A DNA stretch of 64,000 nucleotides from Kushneria marisflavi (GCF_002157205.1 NZ_CP021358.1:1178001-1242000); one strand, 5' to 3'; shown: positions 53,442 through 62,675, counted from the first letter of the stretch. Translations and numbers: made by a program. Notes: generated by a model from the sequence alone, not told the origin.

Positions 53442-53740
53442 GGTTCCCGGGGCTCCTCTGATGACTGATAATGCGTGTCCCGGGTCGTCTCGCGCCCTGA
53501 CAGTCGATTGCCCAGCGCCATGAGTGCGACGCTTGCAAAAACAATGACATAGCTCCAGAGCGCCAGCAGCGGCAGACCGGCCACCACCACGGGCCGGTTG
53601 AACAGCATGATCACCGGCCAGCAGCCGGCCGCCAGAAGCAGCAAAAACGCCACCAACAGCCACCGCGCGCGACGGCTGCGGGGCATGATGAGCCTTTGAC
53701 GCAATGTTTTGCCGTCCTGGCCGATATTATGATCTGTCAT
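53438..53740 (-). CDS. small DUF3311-like membrane protein
   Basis: 100 residues with two hydrophobic segments (about 27-47 and 54-75) separated by MLFNRPVVVAGLPLL, the pattern of DUF3311 proteins that pair with SSS symporters. ATG 53740 (MTDHNIGQDG) is chosen. The polar, charged C-terminus precedes an ATGA overlap with the symporter. Likely an accessory or stabilising subunit of the transporter. Confidence 0.8.
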   Translation of the reverse strand: MTDHNIGQDGKTLRQRLIMPRSRRARWLLVAFLLLLAAGCWPVIMLFNRPVVVAGLPLLALWSYVIVFASVALMALGNRLSGRETTRDTHYQSSEEPREP

Positions 53741-53963
53741 ATCCCGTCCTGATTTGACGACCCATGGTGCGGGCCATGTCAACCCGAAAAAGAGGCGAAG
53801 GATAACAGTGTGATGCCACAGCATGTAACAATCATCACTTCGATCACATCTTTGCGCTCACACCAGGGTATGCTTGCGACCTATAACCCTTATGTGCCGA
53901 TGTTCTCATCAAACCGAACGCCTACCCGGGACAGGTAGCATGATCAACGCAACAGGAGTTTCA

Positions 53964-55736
53964 ATGCGACACGCATTCAGGCCAACGCTCACAACGCTGG
54001 CACTGGCCACCCTGATGGCAGGATGCGCCAGTTCCGGGTCTTCATCTTCAGGCTATTACGCCACGGCGCTGACCAACATCAGCGGTGCCAAGGTCAATCT
54101 GACCGGCAACCGGCTTGATGCCTGGGTCGGCTGCAACCATCTGAGCGCCAACGCTCGTCCGGAAAACGCCACACTCGAAGTCGGCGAGATTGCTTCGACC
54201 CGAATGGCCTGCCAGCCCGGAGACGATCGTCGCGAGCAGGTGCTTGCCGAATTCCTCAAGCGAGGACCCAAGCTCGACAAGACCGGCGACATGTGGCTTT
54301 TGCGCGATAACGTTCACGCCGTGGTGGTGCATACCAATTCCGATCCACAACTGACGCATGCCAGCTTTGGTCCGAACCCGGCCGGGCGCAGTGCGGATGC
54401 CAGCGCAACGGAAAGCGCTCTGGCCATGGATCGCGCCATCGAACGCGAAACCCGTGAACAGGCTGTCAGCCAGCCGGCCAGTGTGCAGCAGCCCAAAGTC
54501 GCTGCCGCCCGCGTCGCTGAGCCGTCCATCGAGCCGGCGACTGCCGCACCCGAGCAGCCACAGGCACAGGCACAGGCACGTACTGTCGCCTCAAGGCCTG
54601 CCGAACCGGTCACCGAACGTGCGCCCATCGGCATGCACAATGAGCTGCGTACCGGTAACACCGTCGCCCCGGCACCGGTTCGCACGGTCGCTCAGGCGCC
54701 TGCCGTTGAACCAGTCAATACCGCCCCCGAGCGCGCCCCCATTGGCGTGAGCAACGAGATTCTTACTGGCGACACTGTTGCCCCTGCGCCGGTACGCACG
54801 GTCGCTCAGGCGCCTGCCGTTGAACCAGTCAATACCGCTCCCGAGCGCGCCCCCATCGGCGTGAGCAACGAGATTCTTACTGGCGACACTGTTGCCCCTG
54901 CTCCGGTACGCACGGTCGCTCAGACGCCCGCCGTCGAGCCGATCAATACCGCCTCCGAGCGTGCACCCATCGGTGTGAGCAACGAGATTCGCACCGGCGA
55001 CACCATCGCCCCTGCCCCGGCACGCACGATCGCCCAGGCCCCTGCCGCCGAGCCGATCAATACCGCGTCCGAGCGGGCGCCTGTCGCGTTGAATGAAGAG
55101 ATCCATACCGGCAATATCGTTGCCAGCACGGCACCGGCTGCGGTTCAGCAGGCCCCTGCAAAGAGCGCCCCGGTCCAGGTTGCCCAGAGCCGTCCAGCGC
55201 CGCGCGCGGCCACCACCATGGCACCGGCCCCGCAGGAAGTCGTTCAGGCTTCTCGTCTGGAGCAGGTAGAGACACCGACGCTGGCACAGCAGTCGCCGCG
55301 TCTTGATCTGTGGCAGCAGATGGGTGCCGACAGCTGGCAGCTGGCGCCCCAGCACAGCCCGCAGGACAATGCGCCCTGGCAGCCGGCCGTTGAAACCTCG
55401 CGTCTTGCCTGGTTTGCCAGCCTGCTCAAGAGCGATACCACAAACCAGCTGCCTGACATGACCGTGACCGCTCCGCGCGAGATTCGCTCCTATGCGGTCA
55501 GAGAGAGCAATCAGTGGGTGCTGTACTCGGGTGAGCCGATCAACCAGGCCCAGGAAAAGGTCCTGTCCGACGAGCAGCATCAGAAGAAGGCAGCGCCTGA
55601 ACTGACCGATCGTGAAGTCATCAAGGACAAGAGCATCATCACGACCTCGCGTCTGGATGAAAGCGCTCTGGAACGTGGTGTCCGCGCCACCACCTCGCGT
55701 GCCCTGAGCTGGCTGAGCGCTCGCTGGCAGGCCTGA
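53964..55736 (+). CDS. META-domain lipoprotein with 38-residue tandem repeats
   Basis: 590 residues. Lipobox LMAGC (Cys21), then a META/HslJ-like domain (about 28-130: TNISGAKVNLTGNRLDAW, GCNHLSANAR, STRMAC). A Pro/Ala/Gln-rich linker leads to about four and a half copies of a 38-residue unit (ERAPIGVSNEILTGDTVAPA...), then more Pro/Ala linker and a C-terminal region with DMTVTAPREIRSYAVRESNQWVLYSG. It is outer-membrane anchored, and the repeats probably form an extended stalk spanning the periplasm or surface. ATG 53964 has GGAG seven bases upstream. Strong terminator after the gene. Confidence 0.85.
   Translation: MRHAFRPTLTTLALATLMAGCASSGSSSSGYYATALTNISGAKVNLTGNRLDAWVGCNHLSANARPENATLEVGEIASTRMACQPGDDRREQVLAEFLKRGPKLDKTGDMWLLRDNVHAVVVHTNSDPQLTHASFGPNPAGRSADASATESALAMDRAIERETREQAVSQPASVQQPKVAAARVAEPSIEPATAAPEQPQAQAQARTVASRPAEPVTERAPIGMHNELRTGNTVAPAPVRTVAQAPAVEPVNTAPERAPIGVSNEILTGDTVAPAPVRTVAQAPAVEPVNTAPERAPIGVSNEILTGDTVAPAPVRTVAQTPAVEPINTASERAPIGVSNEIRTGDTIAPAPARTIAQAPAAEPINTASERAPVALNEEIHTGNIVASTAPAAVQQAPAKSAPVQVAQSRPAPRAATTMAPAPQEVVQASRLEQVETPTLAQQSPRLDLWQQMGADSWQLAPQHSPQDNAPWQPAVETSRLAWFASLLKSDTTNQLPDMTVTAPREIRSYAVRESNQWVLYSGEPINQAQEKVLSDEQHQKKAAPELTDREVIKDKSIITTSRLDESALERGVRATTSRALSWLSARWQA
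54615..55184 (+). repeat. 114-base tandem repeat inside the META lipoprotein gene
   Basis: Units begin at 54615, 54729, 54843, 54957 and 55071, exactly 114 bases apart. Copies two and three (54729-54956) are almost identical at DNA level, the fourth is more diverged, and the fifth is recognisable only in its first part. The high identity of the middle copies indicates recent expansion or gene conversion. 114 is a multiple of three, so copy-number change keeps the frame. Confidence 0.9.
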
Positions 55737-55763
55737 TCCTCCGATTAACCCGCCGCTCGACAT

Positions 55764-55802
55764 CCGGCCGACAGTCTCTACACTGTCGGCCGGTCTTTTT
55801 TT
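55764..55802 (+). terminator. intrinsic terminator after the META lipoprotein
   Basis: Perfect 11-base stem CCGGCCGACAG / CTGTCGGCCGG with an 8-base loop, then TCTTTTTTT. Confidence 0.95.
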
Positions 55803-55875
55803 GATCCATACCACTGTCGTTGGCATCGCCCCTGCCACCACGGCATCGATCAGCGCACTACCCAAGGCTTGACCC

Positions 55876-56355
55876 ATGACTCCTGATTTCATCTGCCCCT
55901 GCTGCAGCGGGCATGACTATGACCATTGCTGCGGTCCGCTTCACCGTGAACAGGACATCGCTGCCACCCCCGAAGCCCTCATGCGATCGCGCTACAGCGC
56001 GTTCGCTTTGGGCGGGCTGGGCGAGTATCTGTTCAGAACCTGGGCGGAGAACGCCCCGGGACGACCACCACAGGACGCTGCCATGCTTAATGTGCGCACC
56101 GTCGACTGGCAACGTCTGGAGATCGTGCAAACGAGTACCCACGGCGCCCAGGGCATGGTGGAATTCAAGGCGTGGTACAAGGAAGACGGCCAGGAACACG
56201 TGCTGCACGAGCGCTCGCGGTTTCGCCGCAGTGGCGGGCAGTGGCGCTATGTCGATGGGGTTATCGACCCGCCCGCCATGGCTCGCGCCGGACGTAATGA
56301 TCCCTGCCCATGCGGCAGTGGCAGGAAATACAAGAAGTGCTGTGCCAACCGATAG
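55876..56355 (+). CDS. YchJ-family protein with SEC-C zinc motif
   Basis: 159 residues. An N-terminal zinc motif CPCCSG...HCCGPLH and a C-terminal SEC-C motif RNDPCPCGSGRKYKKCC flank an NTF2-like middle domain with MRSRYSAFALG and ERSRFRRSGGQWRYVDG. This is the complete YchJ layout and usual length. The molecular function of YchJ is not established; a nucleic-acid or protein binding role is likely from the SEC-C motif. Confidence 0.9.
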   Translation: MTPDFICPCCSGHDYDHCCGPLHREQDIAATPEALMRSRYSAFALGGLGEYLFRTWAENAPGRPPQDAAMLNVRTVDWQRLEIVQTSTHGAQGMVEFKAWYKEDGQEHVLHERSRFRRSGGQWRYVDGVIDPPAMARAGRNDPCPCGSGRKYKKCCANR

Positions 56356-56429
56356 CGCTGGCAAAAGCGGGCATTGTTTCCCAGACTTGAAGCCCTTGTA
56401 ACGCCTATTATTGATAATTTGGAGTTGGC

Positions 56430-57233
56430 TTGGACCATCCCAGTGGCAACATTCAGCGTCTCGTGACCATCGCAGCCCGATGTGGCTATACCGCCAAGGG
56501 CATGATTTATATCACCATCGGCTGGCTCTCCATGATGGCAGTGCTCGGCATGGGCGGTAGTAATGGGGGGTCCTCGGAAGCCATCGGCGAACTGGCCTCC
56601 CAGCCTTTCGGTGGCGTGCTCATTACTCTGCTGGCCATCGGGCTATTTGGTTATACCGCCTGGCGCCTGGTGCAGGCCATCTTTGATGCCGAACAAAAGG
56701 GTCGCGACTGGAAAGGCATCCTGACCCGGCTCGGTTATGTCCTCAGCGGACTGATTTACGCCGGCATCGCCATCAACTGCGTCGAACTGCTGCTCCATAG
56801 CGGCGGCAGCTCGGGCTCTACCTCAAGCCATACGCGCGAGGTCATGTCGCATCCCGGCGGAATTGTCGCCATCTTTCTGGTCGGACTCGGCTTTCTTGGT
56901 GTGGGGCTTCGCCAGATATGGCGCGGCTGGCATCACAGCTATGAAAAGAACTGGCACCTGAATGAAATGACCCGAACGCAACGTTTGATTGCGGCCAACG
57001 TTTCCCGCGTTGGGCTGACCGCACGCGGCATCGTGTTCATGATCATCGCCCTGTTTTTGTGCCTGTCGGCCATCCATACCAACCCGGACAACGCTCGTGG
57101 CCTGGGCGGTGCCCTGCGCGCCGTGGCCGAACAACCCTTCGGGCCGTGGCTTCTGGGTCTGGTATCGATCGGTCTGATGGCCTATGGCTGCTACTGCCTG
57201 GTCAACGCCCGCTTTCGCAACGTGAACGCCTGA
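56430..57233 (+). CDS. DUF1206 membrane protein, TTG start
   Basis: 267 residues with six membrane segments arranged as repeated two-helix DUF1206 units: ARCGYTAKGMIYITIGWLS, LGYVLSGLIYAGIAINC and VGLTARGIVFMIIALF start the three units. TTG 56430 is taken as the start because GGAG lies five bases upstream and the first conserved GYTAKG would be lost with the next ATG. Function unknown. Monocistronic, ahead of convergent mntH. Confidence 0.85.
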   Translation: MDHPSGNIQRLVTIAARCGYTAKGMIYITIGWLSMMAVLGMGGSNGGSSEAIGELASQPFGGVLITLLAIGLFGYTAWRLVQAIFDAEQKGRDWKGILTRLGYVLSGLIYAGIAINCVELLLHSGGSSGSTSSHTREVMSHPGGIVAIFLVGLGFLGVGLRQIWRGWHHSYEKNWHLNEMTRTQRLIAANVSRVGLTARGIVFMIIALFLCLSAIHTNPDNARGLGGALRAVAEQPFGPWLLGLVSIGLMAYGCYCLVNARFRNVNA

Positions 57234-57278
57234 TCAAAAAAGCCCGACACCCGGACTCACTTATATGGTGGCCAGTCT

Positions 57279-57305
57279 CTTTCAGGGCCTTAAAGACCCT
57301 GAAAG
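57279..57305 (-). other. stem-loop over the mntH stop codon
   Basis: Perfect 9-base arms CTTTCAGGG and CCCTGAAAG around CCTTAAAGA, spanning the mntH stop. There is no T-run after it on the minus strand, so terminator function is unsure; mRNA 3'-end protection is possible. Confidence 0.4.
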
Positions 57306-58612
57306 ACCTCCATGACCAGACGAACGTTGAGCACCAGGATCAGTCCCGCAATGGCCCAGGTCAGCGTTTTGATTTTCCAGCCGATCGCCAGTTCTCCCAT
57401 CCAGTCGCGACGCGAGACAAAACGGATCAGCGGAATGATCGCAAAGGGCAGCTGCAGTGACAGTACGACCTGACTCAACACCAAAAGCCGCCCTACTCCC
57501 TGATCGCCATAAACCTGAGTCACATACAGCACCGGCAGGATCGCGAGCCCTCGAGTGATCAGCCGCCGCACCCAGGGTTTCATGCGCAGCTGTAAAAATC
57601 CTTCCATCACGATCTGACCGGCCAGTGTTGCCGTGACGGTTGAATTGAGCCCCGATGCCAGAAGCGCCACTCCGAAAAGCGTGGCGGCAATGCCGGCCCC
57701 CAGTAGCGGACTCAAAAGTCCATAGGCTTCCTCGATCTCGACCACCGTTCGGCCGGCGCTGTGAAAAACCGCAGCCGCCAGAATCAGGATGCCAGCGTTG
57801 ACGAAAAGGGCCAGCGACAGGGCAATCGTGCTGTCGAGCGTGGCGAAGCGCAGCGCCTCACGCTTGCCACGCGCGTGCTGTTCGAAGTCGCGGGTCTTCA
57901 CCAGCGCCGAATGCAGATACAGGTTATGCGGCATGACGGTGGCACCGATAATGCCAATGGCAATGTAGAGCATCTGCGGGTTGGTCACGATCGCGGGATC
58001 AGGGCTCAAAAAGCCGTCGGCAATGCCGGCAAGCGAGGGCTGTGCCAGCGCAAGCTCGATCACGAAACAGCCGAAGATCATCGCCATCAGCGACATCACG
58101 AAAGCTTCCAGCCAGCGAAAGCCGCGTCGCATCAGCATCAGGAGCACCACCGTATCCACGATGGTGATTACCGCGCCCCAGGCCAGCGGAATACCGAATA
58201 AAAGCTTGAGCGCCACAGCAGTGCCGATCACCTCGGCCAGATCCGTGGCAATAATCGCCAACTCACACAGCGCCCAGAGCCCGATGTTGACCGGTTTCGA
58301 ATAGTGCTCCCGACAGCACTGCGCCAGGTCGCGGCCGCTGGCGATGCCCAGCCGCGCGCACAGCGATTGCAGCAGCACGGCCATCAGATTGGACAGCAGG
58401 ATGACGCACAAAAGCGTATAGCCAAAGCGTGACCCGCCCTCCAGCGAGGTCGCCCAGTTGCCCGGATCGATATAGCCCACCGAGACCATGGCGCCCGGCC
58501 CCAAAAAAGCGAGAAAGCGTCGAAAGGCACTGCCACCACGGGGGACACTGATGCTGCCGGGCACGATATCGGTACCCAGCAGCGACGCCGGCTGTTCGGG
58601 TCTTGCGCTCAT
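57290..58612 (-). CDS. mntH: NRAMP divalent-metal (Mn2+) transporter
   Basis: 440 residues, 11-12 membrane helices, NRAMP family. The metal-binding residues are present: Asp49-Pro-Gly-Asn52 in YIDPGNWAT, and Met227-Pro-His-Asn in [10 protein letters not shown]. Proton-driven Mn2+ (or Fe2+) import across the inner membrane. ATG 58612 ([10 protein letters not shown]) with AAGGAATCC upstream is chosen. An AT-rich GGTAATACAATTATACC element at 58651-58667 may be a metal-regulator site. The N-terminal 30 polar residues are slightly longer than in E. coli MntH. Confidence 0.93.
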   Translation of the reverse strand: MSARPEQPASLLGTDIVPGSISVPRGGSAFRRFLAFLGPGAMVSVGYIDPGNWATSLEGGSRFGYTLLCVILLSNLMAVLLQSLCARLGIASGRDLAQCCREHYSKPVNIGLWALCELAIIATDLAEVIGTAVALKLLFGIPLAWGAVITIVDTVVLLMLMRRGFRWLEAFVMSLMAMIFGCFVIELALAQPSLAGIADGFLSPDPAIVTNPQMLYIAIGIIGATVMPHNLYLHSALVKTRDFEQHARGKREALRFATLDSTIALSLALFVNAGILILAAAVFHSAGRTVVEIEEAYGLLSPLLGAGIAATLFGVALLASGLNSTVTATLAGQIVMEGFLQLRMKPWVRRLITRGLAILPVLYVTQVYGDQGVGRLLVLSQVVLSLQLPFAIIPLIRFVSRRDWMGELAIGWKIKTLTWAIAGLILVLNVRLVMEVFQGL

Positions 58613-58650
58613 GAGGATTCCTTCGTTGAAGCAGGCCTTAACGACACTAG

Positions 58651-58667
58651 GGTAATACAATTATACC
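58651..58667. promoter_or_regulatory. possible operator upstream of mntH
   Basis: GGTAATACAATTATACC, AT-rich with GGTA/TACC ends, 38 bases upstream of the mntH start. It does not match the MntR or Fur consensus well; it is listed because of its position and symmetry at the ends only. Confidence 0.25.
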
Positions 58668-58719
58668 GTGGTTAAAAAGAGAGAACTGGACGTCTTTTCA
58701 TGGGCCATCTTCGCGAAGC

Positions 58720-59481
58720 CTATCCTTCAGAGGCGGGCCGTTTGAGGGCTTCGACCCAGGCAGACATGCGTGCAAAATGGCTGCCCTGCCAATAAACATG
58801 GCGGCATTTGGCGCATCGGTAGAAATCATCGTAGTAATGGAGGGTACGCGCTTTCAGAAGTGGCGCGACCGAGGCCTTGTCCACCTTCATCAAAAGACCA
58901 TTACAGCGCGCGCAGCGCTTGAAGGCGGCAATCTCGTCATGCAGCTCAAAGCGTTGGCAGATCTCTTCGACCTGCCTTGATGGATCCGTGGCACGCACAA
59001 AATAGCCATGCGCGATCTGGCGGCGATACAACAGGCGCCGGTCCCGGGTGAGCAGAATACGCTTTTGTGCCGACGACGTATCGGCAAGCTCTTCATCCTC
59101 GAAATCATTGCGCCAGCAGACGTCAAATCCCAGCAGGCGCAGATAGCGTGCCAGCCGGCCCAGGTGAACATCGAGCACGAATCGGGCCGGACGCGGGCGC
59201 GGCGGCTGCAGGGCATGACCGCCCGGCCATCCGCCTGAGACACCGGCCGGCCAGGCCCTGATCAGGTGATGATCACTTTCCGACGACTCGATCAGCGTCT
59301 CGAACGCGGCCGGGACATCATTGAGCGTCAGCGCAGCGACTTCGGTATGCGGCACACCGAATGATTCCACCAGATCCTTGAGCGAGGTGCGCCTTGAGGT
59401 GCGTTGCGTGGCGGGCTGCCCTCGCCCGGCAGGCGGCAGAAAGTCATCGAGACAGCCGTGAAACAGTACCTGTACACCCAT
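58720..59481 (-). CDS. Mut7-C (PIN-like RNase) domain protein with N-terminal ubiquitin-like domain
   Basis: 253 residues. An N-terminal ubiquitin-like/MoaD-like region (about 1-90: VQVLFHGCLDDFLP, SLKDLVESFGVPHTEV) precedes a Mut7-C domain (about 100-250). Its acidic residues are in FVLDVHLGRLARYLRLLGFDV and LLTRDRRLL, and two zinc pairs are RCARCNGLL and YRCAKCRHVYW. This two-domain form is common in bacteria. A role in RNA processing or decay is inferred from the PIN-like fold. The start is ATG 59481 (GAGAG upstream) or ATG 59499. Confidence 0.85.
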   Translation of the reverse strand: MGVQVLFHGCLDDFLPPAGRGQPATQRTSRRTSLKDLVESFGVPHTEVAALTLNDVPAAFETLIESSESDHHLIRAWPAGVSGGWPGGHALQPPRPRPARFVLDVHLGRLARYLRLLGFDVCWRNDFEDEELADTSSAQKRILLTRDRRLLYRRQIAHGYFVRATDPSRQVEEICQRFELHDEIAAFKRCARCNGLLMKVDKASVAPLLKARTLHYYDDFYRCAKCRHVYWQGSHFARMSAWVEALKRPASEG

Positions 59482-59655
59482 CGCCAGCACTCTCGACATT
59501 CAGAATGTTTTGAACGCCCAAGTGTGGTGCCCTGCCGTACGAATGTCACACCGCCGGCCCCTCTTTATCGCTGTCTTGTTGTAACACCTGGTAGCAACGA
59601 GGCTTCAATCCGACACATCAATGTGGCGCATGGATGCCGCAATGACACGCCTGTA

Positions 59656-61146
59656 TCAGCCCTCCAAGTAGCGCGCGCGCAGATGACGACGGTAGTACTC
59701 GGGATTGAGCGCTTCCCCGGTCGCGCGCGTGATCAGTTCAGGCGTTTCGAGCAGACTGCCCTGCTGCCAGATATGGGTTCTGAGCCATTCAAGCAGCAGA
59801 CTCGGGTCACCCTCGGCGATGCGCGCATCGAGCTGCGGCTCGGCCTGACGCGCCGCCGCCATCAGCTGGGCAGCCAGCATGGCGCCGAGGCTATAAGTGG
59901 GGAAATAGCCAAACGAGCCGTCGGTCCAGTGAATATCCTGCAGACAGCCATCGCGATAGTTACCGCGGGTATCCAGCCCCAGCAGGTGCTGCATGGCCTC
60001 ATCCCAGCGTGTCGGAATGTCCTCGACTTCGATCTCGCCCTCGATCAGGGCGCGCTCGATGTCATAGCGCAGCAGAATGTGCGCCGGGTAGCTGACCTCG
60101 TCGGCATCCACCCGGATCAGGCCGGGCCTGACCTGCTGTGACAGGCGAACCAGATTGTCTGCGTCAAACGCCGGCTGATCGCCCAGCGCCTCGATCAGCC
60201 ACGGCCTGAGCTGTCGAACAAACGCCGCGCTGCGCCCAAGCTGCATCTCGAAGCTGAGACTCTGGGATTCATGTACCGCCATCGAGCGGGCACGGCCGGC
60301 CGGCTGACGACGCCATGCCTCGGGAAGGTTCTGCTCATAGCGGGCATGTCCGGTCTCGTGAATGATGCCCATCAGCGCTGTCAGGCATTCATCGCTGCGA
60401 TAGCGGGTGGTCAGGCGAACATCATCCGGCACGCCGCCACAGAAGGGATGCAGACTGACATCCAGTCGACCATGCTCGAAATCAAACCCCAGCCAGCGCA
60501 TGACACGCTCGCCCAAACGGCGCTGATCAGCCTCTCCAAAGGGCCCCTGAGGCAGAACGGGATCCTGCCCGCGTTGACGCTCGACGGCCTCACTCAGCAA
60601 CCCCGGCAACCACTGGCGCAGATCGTTGAAAATGTCATCCAGTGCCTCAAGCGTCAGACCCGGCTCGAATTTCTGCAGCAGCGCCTCGTAGCGACTGCAG
60701 CCTGCCGCTTCGGCGCGGATACGTGCCTCCTCGCGAGACAGGCGTACCACCTCCCGAAACGTGGGCAAAAAACCTTCCCAGTCATTGTTGGGTCGACAGG
60801 TTCGCCAGGCCTTTTCACAGCGGGCCCCGGCCAGCGACTGCGCCTCAACCAGTGATGGCGGCATGATGGTGGCGTCCTCCACTTCACGCCGGATTTCACG
60901 CAGATTGGCCTGCTGCGCCTCATTCAGCGATGAGGGCTCGACGGCTGCAAGCAGCCGACGGGTCTCCGGCGCAGTCAGCGTTTCATGCATCAACACGCTC
61001 AGCTCCGCCATCGCTTCGGCGCGGGCCTCATTGCCCCCGGTAGGCATCATGGTCAGTTGATCCCAGCCGGCCATCGCGCCCAGATGCGCGTAGCGGTGCA
61101 GCCGAGTGAAACGGCCCTCAAGCTGCTGATAGGTCGTATCGGTCAT
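59656..61146 (-). CDS. M32-family carboxypeptidase
   Basis: 496-residue zinc carboxypeptidase of the M32 (Taq-type) family, removing C-terminal residues with broad specificity. The metal motif HETGH has ligands His263 and His267 with catalytic Glu264; the third ligand is probably in the downstream VHESQSLSFE helix. The HPFCGG and DVRLTTRY segments before the motif and IDIHWTDGSFGYFPTYSLGAMLAAQ-like sequence near residue 405 are family marks. Cytoplasmic, no signal peptide. The upstream gene is a GST 15 bases away, so it may be the last gene of the riboflavin-switch operon. Confidence 0.93.
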   Translation of the reverse strand: MTDTTYQQLEGRFTRLHRYAHLGAMAGWDQLTMMPTGGNEARAEAMAELSVLMHETLTAPETRRLLAAVEPSSLNEAQQANLREIRREVEDATIMPPSLVEAQSLAGARCEKAWRTCRPNNDWEGFLPTFREVVRLSREEARIRAEAAGCSRYEALLQKFEPGLTLEALDDIFNDLRQWLPGLLSEAVERQRGQDPVLPQGPFGEADQRRLGERVMRWLGFDFEHGRLDVSLHPFCGGVPDDVRLTTRYRSDECLTALMGIIHETGHARYEQNLPEAWRRQPAGRARSMAVHESQSLSFEMQLGRSAAFVRQLRPWLIEALGDQPAFDADNLVRLSQQVRPGLIRVDADEVSYPAHILLRYDIERALIEGEIEVEDIPTRWDEAMQHLLGLDTRGNYRDGCLQDIHWTDGSFGYFPTYSLGAMLAAQLMAAARQAEPQLDARIAEGDPSLLLEWLRTHIWQQGSLLETPELITRATGEALNPEYYRRHLRARYLEG

Positions 61147-61161
61147 GAAGCACTCCTTGAA

Positions 61162-62112
61162 TCAAAAAGACGATGCCGGGCTCAGGGTAAAGCCATCACG
61201 TGGAAAATGGAGGCGTACAGGCCCCAGGACGCGACCCTCGAACGTGGCCTCACGCTCGAGCGTGAGCGCCTCTCGACTGATATGCACCAGCCGGCCATGA
61301 ACGCGGTCAACGCCGTAATCCACGGCACCAACGGTCACTTCATCGCCCGGGGCCATGTTGAGGCTGTCATCAAACTCGTCTGCCAGCGGCTGCCAGTGAT
61401 CGCAGGCGGCAGCAATCTCGTGCGCCTGAGCCTCGCTTGCGTCGTGACGCCTGCCGTGGCCGATGGCGCCAAGGCGCTCAAACCAGGCCATCAGATGGGG
61501 ATAGTCCTGCGTGATGCCACGCACGCCGGGGTTATTTCTCACATACCAGATCGGATGATAGAGCGAGAAGTCAGCCAGCGTCGGATGCTCACCCAGCACG
61601 AACGGCTGATGGGCCAGCTGGGCATCAAGCATTTCAAGCGTCGATGTCCAGACGGCGCGCGAGAACTGATCATCGGGCCTTGAGACATTGCCGCCGCTGA
61701 AGAGCTCGGCGCGATCGGCCTGGAAACGCGCCAGTCCTTCCTCGCCGAGCTGATCTACCAGCACCGCCCGCCCTTCGGGACGAAAGAGAATCGGAATGGC
61801 CGCCAGAAAGAGACGATCTCCCATTTCCTCCAGCGCCCTGACACTGGCCGCCTGACCCGGCGGTACCAGCGTGGACTTCCCTGACAGCCGCTCGATGACA
61901 CGCACAATCAGTGCGGTGTCGCAGTAGATATCGCGACCCATCTGCAGCGCCGGCGTCTTGCGGTAGCCGCCGGTCAGCGCCGTGAAATGCGGTTTGGGCA
62001 TCATGCGGGGGATACGCACCGAGCCCCACGCCAGATCGCAATGCCCCAGCAGCAGGCGTACTTTCTCGGAAAACGGTGAGGGATCGAAATGATGAAGCAG
62101 TACGGATGTCAT
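61162..62112 (-). CDS. glutathione S-transferase family protein
   Basis: 316 residues. The N-terminal thioredoxin fold has the DPSPFSEKVRLLLG active-site loop (Ser in place of Cys). The substrate-binding segment is KTPALQMGRDIYCDTALI, the helical domain is about 90-215 (HPTLADFSLYHPIWYV), and a C-terminal extension of about 90 residues is not typical of GSTs. ATG 62112 has AGGAG upstream and overlaps the stop of the RibD-like deaminase by 4 bases. Third cistron after the FMN riboswitch; substrate unknown. Confidence 0.87.
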   Translation of the reverse strand: MTSVLLHHFDPSPFSEKVRLLLGHCDLAWGSVRIPRMMPKPHFTALTGGYRKTPALQMGRDIYCDTALIVRVIERLSGKSTLVPPGQAASVRALEEMGDRLFLAAIPILFRPEGRAVLVDQLGEEGLARFQADRAELFSGGNVSRPDDQFSRAVWTSTLEMLDAQLAHQPFVLGEHPTLADFSLYHPIWYVRNNPGVRGITQDYPHLMAWFERLGAIGHGRRHDASEAQAHEIAAACDHWQPLADEFDDSLNMAPGDEVTVGAVDYGVDRVHGRLVHISREALTLEREATFEGRVLGPVRLHFPRDGFTLSPASSF

Positions 62113-62585
62113 GAGAACTCCTGGCAGCATTTCAACGATTGGTAGCGCGGATCGATATCCAGATGGGGACTGATAAATCGAGCCATCAGCGCCTGTTCGA
62201 TACCGATCCGTACCTCGATGCCTGCACGACGCATCATCTCGATGCCGCGTCCCTGGTTGAGCGGGTGCGGATCAATCATGGCGACATTGACACGCCGAAT
62301 GCCGAAGTCAATCAGCGCCTGCGCGCAGGAGGGCGTGCGCCCGTGAAAGGAACACGGCTCCAGCGTCACAAAGGCCTCGAGATCGCTGGCCGTTGCAAGC
62401 TGCGACAGGGCATGCGCTTCGGCATGACAATGACCCGGCGGCTGGGTATGGCCCCGGGCCACGATGGTGCCGCGACTCACCAGCACACATCCCACGGGTG
62501 GATTGGGCAGGCAGTGCGGCAGCGCCAGACGTGATGCGGCCAGCGCCTGGCGCATGAAAAAGGCAGACGGGTCGAGCGTCTTCAT
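62109..62585 (-). CDS. stand-alone RibD-type deaminase domain
   Basis: 158 residues equal to the N-terminal zinc deaminase domain of RibD, without the reductase domain. The zinc motif H54-A-E56 (CHAEAHAL) and PC78...C87 (EPCSFHGRTPSC) are intact. In the riboflavin pathway this domain deaminates diaminohydroxyphosphoribosylamino-pyrimidine. AGGGGAC precedes the ATG. It lies between ribB and a GST under one FMN riboswitch. A reductase partner or full-length RibD must exist elsewhere if riboflavin is its pathway; a related deamination is the alternative. Confidence 0.85.
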   Translation of the reverse strand: MKTLDPSAFFMRQALAASRLALPHCLPNPPVGCVLVSRGTIVARGHTQPPGHCHAEAHALSQLATASDLEAFVTLEPCSFHGRTPSCAQALIDFGIRRVNVAMIDPHPLNQGRGIEMMRRAGIEVRIGIEQALMARFISPHLDIDPRYQSLKCCQEFS

Positions 62586-62606
62586 TGAACGGGTCCCCTG
62601 CAGACA

Positions 62607-62635
62607 ACCGACAGCACGTCCGGCGTGCTGTCGGT
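62607..62635. other. 12-base-pair stem-loop between ribB and the deaminase gene
   Basis: Perfect arms ACCGACAGCACG and CGTGCTGTCGGT with a 5-base loop, in the 90 bases between the two cistrons. No T-run follows on the minus strand. It could attenuate or stabilise one part of the transcript, so the downstream two genes may be expressed differently from ribB. Confidence 0.6.
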
Positions 62636-62675
62636 CAGAGGCGAAGGCTATCGCAAGGCATGTTTGGCGAGAGGC

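Noticed and set aside
53800..53880. CRP-like site upstream of the META lipoprotein
   Set aside because: A TGTGATCGAAGTGA-like stretch matches only one half-site of the consensus.
54615..55184. CRISPR-like array
   Set aside because: The repeats are 114 bases, contiguous and coding in frame; there are no spacers.
54591..55892. 433-residue minus-strand frame opposite the META lipoprotein
   Set aside because: It is Gly/Arg/Asp repeat shadow of the 114-base repeats; the plus-strand frame has a lipobox, ribosome site and terminator.
59404..60141. 245-residue plus-strand frame opposite the carboxypeptidase
   Set aside because: Overlaps two supported minus-strand genes and has no family similarity.
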